From contig CANJLG010000024.1 of the NCBI GenBank assembly GCA_947475095.1, positions 1 to 38,881 of the forward strand: a stretch of DNA of 38,881 bases, read 5' to 3'. The notes below the pieces were generated by a model, which saw only the letters and a list, made by a program, of their open reading frames with translations, was not told where the DNA came from and made no database searches. The number at the start of each line of letters is the position of its first letter. The first letter of the stretch is position 1. The position numbers and the translations under genes were made by a program. The stretch comes from Flavobacteriales bacterium (GTDB taxonomy: Bacteria; Bacteroidota; Bacteroidia; Flavobacteriales_D; Crocinitomicaceae). Shown one piece after another: positions 23,125 through 30,959 of the stretch.

Positions 23125-24578
23125 AAGAGATCAAGTTTAGAACGTAATAATCCATTGGCTTTCTTTGGATCTGCCTTTCCTCCAGATACTTTCATCAACT
23201 GCCCCATGAAAAAACCAATTAACTGCTTGTCTCCTGCTTTGTAACGTTCAATTTCGTTGGGATTAAGTTCAATTACTTTTGTGATATAGGCATCGATTAC
23301 ATCTTCTCCGGAATCTTGAAATAAATTTAAATCTTCTGCAATAGCAAGTGGACTTTTATTCGACTCAATCAGCAAGGGAAAAATTCTTTGCGCTGCAATT
23401 GTCGTCGATACTTTCCCTTCATCAATCAGTTGAATGAGGGCGGCTATTTTATCTGGACTTATTGGGAAATCCGTGATTTCAACACCATTTTCATTTAAGT
23501 ATGATTTTATTTCACCCATTAACCAATTGGCTGCTACTTTGGCATTTTTTGTATGTTTTAATAATTCCTCAAAATACAATGCAATGGCTTTGTTATCGGT
23601 GATATTCATTGCATCGTAATCTGTTAATCCAAGCTCATTTGTATATTTAAGGTAAAGTGTTCTTGGAAGTGGGGGCATCGTTGCTGAAATCGCATCTATT
23701 TCTTTTTGGCTTATAACTAATGGTGGTAAATCGGGTTCAGGAAAGTAACGGTAATCATTTGCCGCTTCCTTTGCTCGCATCGCGATGGTTATGTTTTTTA
23801 AGGCATCAAAAGATCGTGTTTCTTGGCGCACGTTTTCTTGCTTCTCTACTAATTCGATTTGCCGTATGACTTCAAAATCAATCGCTTTTTGAACATTTTT
23901 GATGGAATTCATATTTTTAACTTCCACTTTTGTTCCAAAGGATTTTGCGCCCTTTAGGTTTACAGAGACATTTGCATCACAACGCAGTGAACCTTCCTCC
24001 ATATTTCCATCGCAAATTTCTAAATAGCGTACTAGCTTCCTAATTTCTGTTACAAAATTATATGCTTCACTCGAGGAGCGCATATCAGGTTCTGAAACTA
24101 TTTCAAGCAATGGAACACCCGCTCGATTTAAATCTACTAAGGTATCGTATACATCAACATCGTGAATGCTTTTTCCAGCATCTTCCTCCATGTGTATTCT
24201 GGTAATTCCGATGATTTTTTCCTTTCCATTATCATCTTTAATGATGACTTGCCCACCTACGCAAATCGGCGTTTTATCTTGTGTGATTTGGTATCCTTTC
24301 GGTAAATCAGGGTAGAAATAATTTTTCCTGGCGAAATATTGATTTCGTGCAATATCACTCTGACATGAAAGTCCTAATCGAATAGCGAACTCGATTGTTT
24401 TTTTATTCATTACCGGTAAAGTACCTGGATGTCCGAGTGTAATTGCGCTCACATTTGTATTGGGTGTCGCGCCAAATTCATTGCAATCGTTTGAGTAAGC
24501 TTTTGACTTAGTAAGCATTTGGGCATGAACCTCAAGACCAATAATTACATCATATTTATCACGGATGCTTTGATTCAT
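23121..24578 (-). CDS. gatB: Asp-tRNA(Asn)/Glu-tRNA(Gln) amidotransferase subunit B
   Basis: The 485-residue protein starts with YDVIIGLEVHAQMLTKSK and carries the GatB kinase-like domain (YFYPDLPKGYQITQ, EEDAGKS) and the C-terminal helical YqeY/GatB tail. With GatA and GatC it amidates mischarged Glu-tRNA(Gln) or Asp-tRNA(Asn). GatA and GatC are not here. A TTG codon at 24593 would extend the frame into the punA end, but the ATG at 24578 sits one base after the punA stop and is the better start. Confidence 0.97.
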   Translation of the reverse strand: MNQSIRDKYDVIIGLEVHAQMLTKSKAYSNDCNEFGATPNTNVSAITLGHPGTLPVMNKKTIEFAIRLGLSCQSDIARNQYFARKNYFYPDLPKGYQITQDKTPICVGGQVIIKDDNGKEKIIGITRIHMEEDAGKSIHDVDVYDTLVDLNRAGVPLLEIVSEPDMRSSSEAYNFVTEIRKLVRYLEICDGNMEEGSLRCDANVSVNLKGAKSFGTKVEVKNMNSIKNVQKAIDFEVIRQIELVEKQENVRQETRSFDALKNITIAMRAKEAANDYRYFPEPDLPPLVISQKEIDAISATMPPLPRTLYLKYTNELGLTDYDAMNITDNKAIALYFEELLKHTKNAKVAANWLMGEIKSYLNENGVEITDFPISPDKIAALIQLIDEGKVSTTIAAQRIFPLLIESNKSPLAIAEDLNLFQDSGEDVIDAYITKVIELNPNEIERYKAGDKQLIGFFMGQLMKVSGGKADPKKANGLLRSKLDLL

Positions 24579-24579
24579 T

Positions 24580-25392
24580 TTAACTTCGTGCAATTAATTC
24601 TTTCATGATAATTGTCATTTTCGGTTCTTGCTTGCTTGCGACATTGATAACATCCTGTACACTAACTTTTTCAATTTTACCTGGCACTCCTAAATCGGTA
24701 ATGATGGAGATGGCAAAACAAGGGATCTCCATGTGTCGAGCAACAATTACTTCTGGAACGGTAGACATTCCAACAGCATCAGCTCCAATAATTCGGACGT
24801 ATTTATATTCTGAAGGCGTTTCAAGCGTTGGGCCAGTCATTCCTGCATAACATCCAACAGCAACACGAATATTATTCTCCTTGGCAATTTGAACGGCAAG
24901 TTCAATCATTTTTTCATCGTATGCATCTGACATGTCAGGGAAGCGTGGACCCATTTCATCGATATTTTTACCAATCAATGGATTACCCGGAAATAAATTA
25001 ATGTGATCATTCATAATCATGATTTCACCTATTTCAAAGTCAGGATTTACACCGCCTGATGCATTGGAAACAAAAAGTTTTTCAATACCCAATAATTTCA
25101 TAACACGAACGGGGAAGGTGACTTGCTGTAAGGAATACCCTTCATAATAGTGAAAACGTCCTTGCATAGCAACGACATGCTTTCCGCCCAGTTCACCAAA
25201 AATTAATTTTCCAGAATGACTTTCTACAGTTGATACTGGAAAATTCGGAATGTTTTCATATGGAATCTCATCTATGATATTGATTTCTTTTACAAGCCCG
25301 CCAAGTCCTGTCCCTAGTATTATCCCAACGCTTGGGTTTACTTTTGTTTGGCTTTGGATGTAGGCAACGGATTCTTTAAATTTTTCTAACAT
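24580..25392 (-). CDS. punA: Purine nucleoside phosphorylase (trimeric PNP-I type)
   Basis: The 270-residue enzyme has GIILGTGLGGL near the N-terminus, VESHSGKL and AMQGRFHYYEGY, and the substrate-site motif ADAVGMSTVPEVIVARH. These are signatures of the trimeric inosine/guanosine phosphorylase class (PNPH/PunA). It cleaves purine nucleosides with phosphate to base and pentose-1-phosphate for purine salvage. Its length is typical. The start overlaps the lpxK end by 17 bp. There is no metabolic link to lpxK; the arrangement is packing within a long operon. Confidence 0.95.
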   Translation of the reverse strand: MLEKFKESVAYIQSQTKVNPSVGIILGTGLGGLVKEINIIDEIPYENIPNFPVSTVESHSGKLIFGELGGKHVVAMQGRFHYYEGYSLQQVTFPVRVMKLLGIEKLFVSNASGGVNPDFEIGEIMIMNDHINLFPGNPLIGKNIDEMGPRFPDMSDAYDEKMIELAVQIAKENNIRVAVGCYAGMTGPTLETPSEYKYVRIIGADAVGMSTVPEVIVARHMEIPCFAISIITDLGVPGKIEKVSVQDVINVASKQEPKMTIIMKELIARS

Positions 25393-26404
25393 ACTGTTTA
25401 ATTAGTTGATTAAATTCATTTTCATTTTCAATTTCGACTGTCATGGGTTGAATATACCAAGGATAATTGGATAATTCGTTTTCATCAAATGCATTTTTTA
25501 ATCGCATATAATCTTTAGAAGTAGTAATAAGTATACTTTTTCCGTTTACAAAGGTATCAAATTTTTGGTGAATATTGACCAAGTCTTTCGTGCTATAATT
25601 GTGATGGTCAGGAAAATTGATGTGCGCTATTTTGTGACTATTTTTCAAGTGTTCAAGCAAAGGGAAAGGATTGGCTATGCCTGTTACTAAAAGCACCTGG
25701 TCAAAGTCTGTTACCTGCAGTTTTCCGATCGGAATAATAGGCGAGTAGGTAATTGATGAAAAAAAGACTTTTTTCTTGTATTTCGCTAATTTATCCAACA
25801 CGACTTGTTTTTGTTGTTGAGACATGTCTTTAGGACATTTGGTAATAACGATTATATCAGCTCGATTTGCGCCTCTTCTTCCTTCGCGTAAATTACCAGT
25901 TGGAAGTACAAAGTCGTTGTAGAATGGGGCATCATAGGTGCTCAGCAGCACTGTAAAACCCGGGCATACTGATCGATGTTGATAAGCATCATCTAGCAAT
26001 AAAACGGATTTCTGTGAAAATGGGGCAAGCGCTTCAATTCCTTTCCATCGATTTTCAGAAACGGCAACTGAAATGGATTCGCTGTGTTCTAATTTATACG
26101 CCAGTGGCTCATCCCCAACGTCCTGACTTGAATGTGATTCATTCACAAGTAAAAATCCGGAGCTACTACGACCGTAACCTCTCGAAAGTACAATTACTTT
26201 CTGTTCGCTTTTTAGTAGTTCAATTAAATAATTCGTCATGGGCGATTTACCCGTTCCTCCAACGCTTAAATTACCAATGCAGATTGATGGAATTGTTGGA
26301 GATTGAGAGTGAAGAATCCTATAATTGTATAGTGCATTACGAGCACTACCAATTAGCAAGTATAGAAATGAAAATGGAAACAATAGCCAGCGAAGCAACA
26401 CCAT
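25376..26404 (-). CDS. lpxK: Tetraacyldisaccharide 4'-kinase
   Basis: The 342-residue protein has an N-terminal membrane-associated helix and the modified P-loop GNLSVGGTGKSP (44-55) characteristic of LpxK. VLSRGYGR, VGDEP and LLDDAYQHR follow, and the last contains the expected catalytic/Mg-binding acid pair. It phosphorylates the 4' position of lipid A disaccharide using ATP. A TTG codon at 26410 would add two residues but lies in the promoter element, so the ATG at 26404 is used. It is the first gene of a nine-gene run ending at 17944. Confidence 0.96.
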   Translation of the reverse strand: MVLLRWLLFPFSFLYLLIGSARNALYNYRILHSQSPTIPSICIGNLSVGGTGKSPMTNYLIELLKSEQKVIVLSRGYGRSSSGFLLVNESHSSQDVGDEPLAYKLEHSESISVAVSENRWKGIEALAPFSQKSVLLLDDAYQHRSVCPGFTVLLSTYDAPFYNDFVLPTGNLREGRRGANRADIIVITKCPKDMSQQQKQVVLDKLAKYKKKVFFSSITYSPIIPIGKLQVTDFDQVLLVTGIANPFPLLEHLKNSHKIAHINFPDHHNYSTKDLVNIHQKFDTFVNGKSILITTSKDYMRLKNAFDENELSNYPWYIQPMTVEIENENEFNQLIKQYVRKI

Positions 26405-26407
26405 GCT

Positions 26408-26415
26408 CAAATTTA
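26408..26415 (-). promoter_or_regulatory. Minus-7 element for lpxK, three bases before its ATG
   Basis: The minus strand reads TAAATTTG then AGC then ATG, so transcription would begin at or within the start codon. The element is a full match, but no minus-33 TTG is visible, and lpxK may also be transcribed from the DUF4956 gene 51 bp upstream. Confidence 0.4.
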
Positions 26416-26455
26416 GCGGAATCTCGTTAAGAAATCATCATTCTTGGAAATAATA

Positions 26456-27166
26456 TTAGCTAGTGTGATAATCAGATAGGGCTTGATCATCGTCGTAATA
26501 GTAAATTCTAACTTGCGCTGTATCGTTGAGGAAATCAATTTTACCGATTTCAAATCTGTTAATTTGAAGGCCTGTTCTTTTTTCCAGATCGTTTTTCATC
26601 TCTTCATAGCGATCAACATGTATTAAATCGATTCGTTCGTAGTTGATGGTTTTTCTCGTTTCATGTTTTACCAGCCAAATGTATTCTAAGATAAAAATGA
26701 TCAATACAATTGAAAGATTTATTAATCCCATTTCAATTAAATTAATCTGGAATAAATCTTTGGTAATTATAGACGGAGTTGCCAATAGCGCATTCACTAC
26801 ACTAAGCCCAATGATCACGAAAAGATAGGTCATTTCTTTAATTTCAATGGCATCCGTTCGATAGCGAATGATACCAAAAATAGCAAATAAGCCAAGTCCC
26901 ATTCCGGTGTCAATATCCAATTTCTTTAGCCCAAAACAAAGGAAAAATGTAATGAAACCAATTAGGTAATAGGTAAATAAATAATCTTTGCGTTTGGTTT
27001 TTGGATAATAAAGAAAACGAATAATCAAGGTTAAGATGATCGTATTAATGGCTAAACGTATTAGCAGGGTGTACAGATCCGAATTGTTCCATGTAAAGAT
27101 GGAATCAACAGTATTTTGAACAATTGGATTATCCCCTTTGAGAAGGGTTATGAAGTTAGCAAGCAT
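26456..27166 (-). CDS. DUF4956 membrane protein, partner of a VTC-domain protein
   Basis: The 236-residue protein has about four membrane segments (roughly residues 32-52, 62-82, 112-132 and 138-165) with the family core KLDIDTGMGLGLFAIFGIIRYRTDAIEIKE between segments two and three. A cytosolic C-terminal domain of about 70 residues follows (GLQINRFEIGKIDFLNDTAQVRIYYY). DUF4956 proteins recur next to VTC-domain genes, and here the start overlaps that gene by 11 bp. By analogy with the yeast VTC complex, the pair could make or move polyphosphate at the membrane; no experiment on this family is known to me. Confidence 0.82.
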   Translation of the reverse strand: MLANFITLLKGDNPIVQNTVDSIFTWNNSDLYTLLIRLAINTIILTLIIRFLYYPKTKRKDYLFTYYLIGFITFFLCFGLKKLDIDTGMGLGLFAIFGIIRYRTDAIEIKEMTYLFVIIGLSVVNALLATPSIITKDLFQINLIEMGLINLSIVLIIFILEYIWLVKHETRKTINYERIDLIHVDRYEEMKNDLEKRTGLQINRFEIGKIDFLNDTAQVRIYYYDDDQALSDYHTS

Positions 27167-27920
27167 ATTTTTCTATTTTTTGGAGATAAATGTATTTTCT
27201 TTTGAATCGATTAATTTTTATTTTTTCCTTTTCGTAAAGTGCCATGGCGCCCAAGCAATATTTACTTAAACGATACGGCCGAATGATTCTATTTTTCATC
27301 GCAACGAAAAAGGGTGATGTTCGGTCAATTTTTTCCTGTTTCAATTCCGCAATAACAAGATTTTTAAATTCCTTCGTTGTATTTTCTCGCTTAAAGGATA
27401 GGTCAAAATCTAAGGTGAGACGCTCATTTTTTGTTTTATTAACCAATGTTATACGATGAAAAGCATTTTCTAAAATTGGCATTAAAGCTGATTTTGCGGC
27501 TTTGTTATCACTGATAAAAGCATTCATTTCACTGGTCAAATTAACCTTGAAATCATCTACTTCTATTCGTTTTTTAATCGTACGACCTTTGAATTTATGT
27601 TTGATTTCTAGGAATAATAAATTTGACTCAATATATTTCCTGATTCGTACTTTAAAGCGATTGGTTCTGCCGTTATGATGATCCTTGTAAAATGTGAGGT
27701 TTTGATCATCGAAATATTGACTTTGGTAACTCGGTGTTCTCACGCTGTTGATTTCTAATATGGCGTAATTTTCAACTAATTCTGGCAGAATATCAGAAAG
27801 AATCGTAAGATCAAAAGCAAATTTGGTATCAACACGGTTCATTAATTTAACCCTGTCCATTTGTTCTAAGTGGATGGGGGTAAAGGCACGTATTAGATTA
27901 TTAAATTGTTCACTTAACAT
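27156..27920 (-). CDS. VTC-domain (polyphosphate polymerase-like) protein
   Basis: The 254-residue soluble protein has the VTC/CYTH-like tunnel fold: NRVDTKFAF (residues 28-36), the strand pair YQSQYFDDQNLTFYKDHHNGR, RFKVRIRKY (basic tunnel strand), LLFLEIKHKFKGRTIKKRIEV and a late YRLSKYCLGAM. The yeast homologue Vtc4 polymerises polyphosphate from ATP inside such a tunnel using clustered Lys/Arg residues, which are kept here. The gene is divergent from purT and is followed by the DUF4956 membrane protein with an 11 bp overlap. An RNA triphosphatase-like activity is the alternative for this fold. Confidence 0.85.
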   Translation of the reverse strand: MLSEQFNNLIRAFTPIHLEQMDRVKLMNRVDTKFAFDLTILSDILPELVENYAILEINSVRTPSYQSQYFDDQNLTFYKDHHNGRTNRFKVRIRKYIESNLLFLEIKHKFKGRTIKKRIEVDDFKVNLTSEMNAFISDNKAAKSALMPILENAFHRITLVNKTKNERLTLDFDLSFKRENTTKEFKNLVIAELKQEKIDRTSPFFVAMKNRIIRPYRLSKYCLGAMALYEKEKIKINRFKRKYIYLQKIEKYAC

Positions 27921-27925
27921 TAAGC

Positions 27926-27933
27926 CAAAGTTA
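27926..27933 (-). promoter_or_regulatory. Minus-7 element for the VTC-domain gene, five bases before its ATG
   Basis: The minus strand reads TAACTTTG, then GCTTA, then ATG at 27920. This predicts a leaderless transcript. No matching minus-33 box is seen. Confidence 0.45.
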
Positions 27934-27995
27934 CCATTTAGATTTGTTTTTTCTAATTTATGCTAAAATAATATATTTTAACGAACATTGAGTTT

Positions 27996-28003
27996 TATAT
28001 TTG
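27996..28003 (+). promoter_or_regulatory. Minus-7 element for purT, four bases before its ATG
   Basis: TATATTTG then TCAC then ATG at 28008. The expected transcription start falls at the start codon. No TTG is present at 17-23 bp upstream, only an AT-run. Confidence 0.5.
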
Positions 28004-28007
28004 TCAC

Positions 28008-29168
28008 ATGAGAAAACGTATCTTACTATTGGGTTCAGGGGAGCTAGGGAAAGAGTTTGTTATTGCTTGCCAACGACTTGGTCAATATGTTATGGCGGTC
28101 GATAGTTATCCAAATGCGCCTGCTATGCAGGTTGCGCATGAATTTGCAGTCATCAATATGCTTGATGCAAAAGCGCTTGATTCCCTAGTGGCATCATTTA
28201 AGCCGGATATTATTGTTCCCGAGATCGAGGCGATTCGCACAGAGCGATTTTATGATTATGAAAAACAAGGTATTCATGTTGTTCCGAGTGCGAAAGCTGC
28301 AAATTTTACCATGAATCGGAAAGCAATTCGAGATCTTGCATCTAAGGAACTCGGAATTAAAACGGCTACTTATCGCTATGCTAGTAGTTTAGAAGAGTTG
28401 ACAGCCGGCGTTGCCGTATGTGGTTTGCCTTGCGTGGTAAAGCCTTTAATGTCAAGTTCTGGTAAGGGTCAGAGTGTCATTCGTTCTATAGAAGATATCG
28501 AAAAATCGTGGAAGTATGCGATGGAAGGTTCTCGTGGCGACCTAAAGGAAATAATTGTAGAATCTTTCGTCGATTTTGATTACGAAATTACGCTGTTAAC
28601 GCTCACTCAAAAAAATGGTCACACCTTATTCTGCCCGCCAATTGGACATCGGCAGGAGCGAGGAGATTACCAAGAAAGTTGGCAGCCTATGCCAATGAAT
28701 CCGGCTCATCTCCAAGAAGCTCAAGAAATGGCGGCGCTAGTTACGGCTGCTTTGGGGGGACAAGGAATTTGGGGAGTAGAGTTTTTTATTACAAAAACGG
28801 GTGCGGTATTTTCAGAATTATCTCCAAGGCCCCACGATACAGGTATGGTTACGCTTGGGGGCACACAAAATTTTTCTGAGTTTGAATTACATGCCAGGGC
28901 GATTTTAGGAATTCCGGTGACTGAAATTACCTTAGCGAAAAATGGAGCAAGCGCCGTAATTTTAGCGAAAGTTAACAAGGAGGATTTTCCGATAATTACA
29001 GGACTTGAGGATGCTGCTCAATTTCCGAATTCAGATTTTCGTATTTTTGGCAAGCCTTCTACACGGGTTAATAGAAGGATGGGGGTCGCTTTGGCGTATG
29101 GAAATGAACCTGTTGAGGCCTTAGTAGAATCAGCAAAAAAGATTGCTAACATGATTAACATTAATTAA
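28008..29168 (+). CDS. purT: Formate-dependent phosphoribosylglycinamide formyltransferase 2
   Basis: The 386-residue ATP-grasp enzyme starts [22 protein letters not shown], which is the PurT GAR-binding end. It has the central grasp segment [19 protein letters not shown] and the metal-binding [23 protein letters not shown]. It makes formyl-GAR from GAR, formate and ATP, the folate-independent third step of purine synthesis. Its length is normal. The M61 peptidase gene begins at the base after the purT stop, so the two are probably cotranscribed. The divergent VTC gene shares the 87 bp promoter region. Confidence 0.96.
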   Translation: MRKRILLLGSGELGKEFVIACQRLGQYVMAVDSYPNAPAMQVAHEFAVINMLDAKALDSLVASFKPDIIVPEIEAIRTERFYDYEKQGIHVVPSAKAANFTMNRKAIRDLASKELGIKTATYRYASSLEELTAGVAVCGLPCVVKPLMSSSGKGQSVIRSIEDIEKSWKYAMEGSRGDLKEIIVESFVDFDYEITLLTLTQKNGHTLFCPPIGHRQERGDYQESWQPMPMNPAHLQEAQEMAALVTAALGGQGIWGVEFFITKTGAVFSELSPRPHDTGMVTLGGTQNFSEFELHARAILGIPVTEITLAKNGASAVILAKVNKEDFPIITGLEDAAQFPNSDFRIFGKPSTRVNRRMGVALAYGNEPVEALVESAKKIANMININ

Positions 29169-30947
29169 ATGAAATTTTTTCTTGGAATTCTTTTCTCGGT
29201 GATCACTTTTCTTTCATGGTCAATCGATATCGCTTATTCAGTAAGCATGACGAAACCTCAAAATCATTATTTTGAAGTTGAAATGTCACTTTCAAACATT
29301 AATCAAAAGTCCCTAGTGATTAAGTTGCCTGTTTGGGCTCCAGGTTCTTATTTAGTACGTGAATTTTCGAAAAATATCAATTTAGTAAAGGCGTTTGATG
29401 ATAAGGGAAATGAGATTACAGTAGAGAAACTATCAAAAAATGCTTGGGAAATAAATACAAAGGGTATTAAATCATTGAAGATTCGATACGAAGTTTATTC
29501 ATTTGAATTATCTGTAAGGACTTCCTTTTTAGACTTATCGCATGCCTACATAAGTGGTTCAGGTATATTCATGTATCTTGATAATTATAAAAATATGAAC
29601 GGTACGCTCCGTATTTTTCCATTCGAAACATTTAAGAAAATAAATACCGCGCTAACACCAGCACCGCTTGAGCAGCAGGCGAATGCTTCCCAAACTTTTA
29701 CGTTTGATAACTATGATCAGTTGGTGGATTGTCCGATTGAAATTGGTAACCAAGATGTTTTTGAATTTATGGCAGCAGGTGTAAAACATACTGTTGCTAT
29801 GTATGGCGATGCTAATTATACGATCTCGGATCTTAAAAAGGACATGGCCAACATTATTGAAAAGGAAACGGCTGTTTTTGGTGCTAATCCGAATAAAAAT
29901 TATTTATTCATCATTCACAATGTTGTGGATGGTCAAGGTGGATTGGAGCACACAAACTCGACTACCCTAAGCGTGAATCGTTGGACGTATTCTGGTTCAG
30001 AGTATATTGGTTTTTTGAACTTGGTAGCACATGAGTATTTTCATTTATGGAATGTTAAACGAATTCGTCCGATTGAACTTGGTCCTTTCGATTACGACAA
30101 TGAGGTCTATACTTCGTTATTGTGGGTAATGGAGGGATTTACCTCGTATTATGATGAACTCATCATGCTCCGTTCGGGATATTATTCCCAAGCCGAATTT
30201 CTTACAAAATTACAAAGCCTTATGAATTATGCTGAGGGAAGTGTTGGGTCACGCGTTCAGCCTGTAGCGCATGCTAGCTTTGATGCTTGGATAAAGTCGT
30301 ATCGTCCCAATGAGAACAGTTCCAATACAAGCATGTCGTATTATTCTCGGGGTTGTGTATTGGCCGCTGTATTTGATGCGATGATCATCGATAAATATAA
30401 GGGTGAAAAATGCTTAGATCATTTTATGCAGCATCTATACAAAACGTATTATGAGGGTAAAAATCGTGGTTTTACAGAGGCTGAATTTAAAAGTGAATTG
30501 GCGGTATTTACCGGTCATGACATGGATGATTTTTTTAAGCGACACATTAACGGAACGGAAATAATTCCTTTTAACGATTATTTTTTTAAAATAGGGGTCC
30601 AGGTAACGCAAAATGCGCTAACGAAGCCCTCCTTTGGCGCAACTGTTCAAAATATTGGTGGGAAAGTAATCATCAAAAATATCCGTGCTGCTTCTGCTGC
30701 AGAAGATGCGGGCTTGAGTGTGAATGATGAGGTAATTGCGTGCAATGGATACCGCGTTGATCAAGCAATGTTTGATGCAATGATGAACGGTTTGGTCTTA
30801 AATGATGAAGCGGAAGTATTACTTTCTCGCGATGAGATATTATTTTCTACTCGTGTAAAAATCACGAATTATACGCGCCCACAATTTTTGATGGCACCTA
30901 CGAACAATTCTTCGGAGTCCTTAAAATTTAATTACTGGTTGCGCTAA
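29169..30947 (+). CDS. M61 family glycyl aminopeptidase-like metallopeptidase with PDZ domain
   Basis: The 592-residue product has a signal peptide (MKFFLGILFSVITFLSWS), the M61 N-terminal beta domain (PVWAPGSYLVREFSKN, 54-70), the catalytic zinc motif HEYFH (288-292) with the third ligand E322 in VMEGFTSYYDE, and a PDZ domain (about 485-575, with ASAAEDAGLSVNDEVIACNG). It probably acts in the periplasm or outer membrane, removing N-terminal Gly/Ala residues. Its length is typical of the family. It follows purT with no gap, although their functions are unrelated. It converges with the uvrD-like gene across 12 bp without a terminator. Confidence 0.93.
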   Translation: MKFFLGILFSVITFLSWSIDIAYSVSMTKPQNHYFEVEMSLSNINQKSLVIKLPVWAPGSYLVREFSKNINLVKAFDDKGNEITVEKLSKNAWEINTKGIKSLKIRYEVYSFELSVRTSFLDLSHAYISGSGIFMYLDNYKNMNGTLRIFPFETFKKINTALTPAPLEQQANASQTFTFDNYDQLVDCPIEIGNQDVFEFMAAGVKHTVAMYGDANYTISDLKKDMANIIEKETAVFGANPNKNYLFIIHNVVDGQGGLEHTNSTTLSVNRWTYSGSEYIGFLNLVAHEYFHLWNVKRIRPIELGPFDYDNEVYTSLLWVMEGFTSYYDELIMLRSGYYSQAEFLTKLQSLMNYAEGSVGSRVQPVAHASFDAWIKSYRPNENSSNTSMSYYSRGCVLAAVFDAMIIDKYKGEKCLDHFMQHLYKTYYEGKNRGFTEAEFKSELAVFTGHDMDDFFKRHINGTEIIPFNDYFFKIGVQVTQNALTKPSFGATVQNIGGKVIIKNIRAASAAEDAGLSVNDEVIACNGYRVDQAMFDAMMNGLVLNDEAEVLLSRDEILFSTRVKITNYTRPQFLMAPTNNSSESLKFNYWLR

Positions 30948-30959
30948 CAGAGGACTTAA

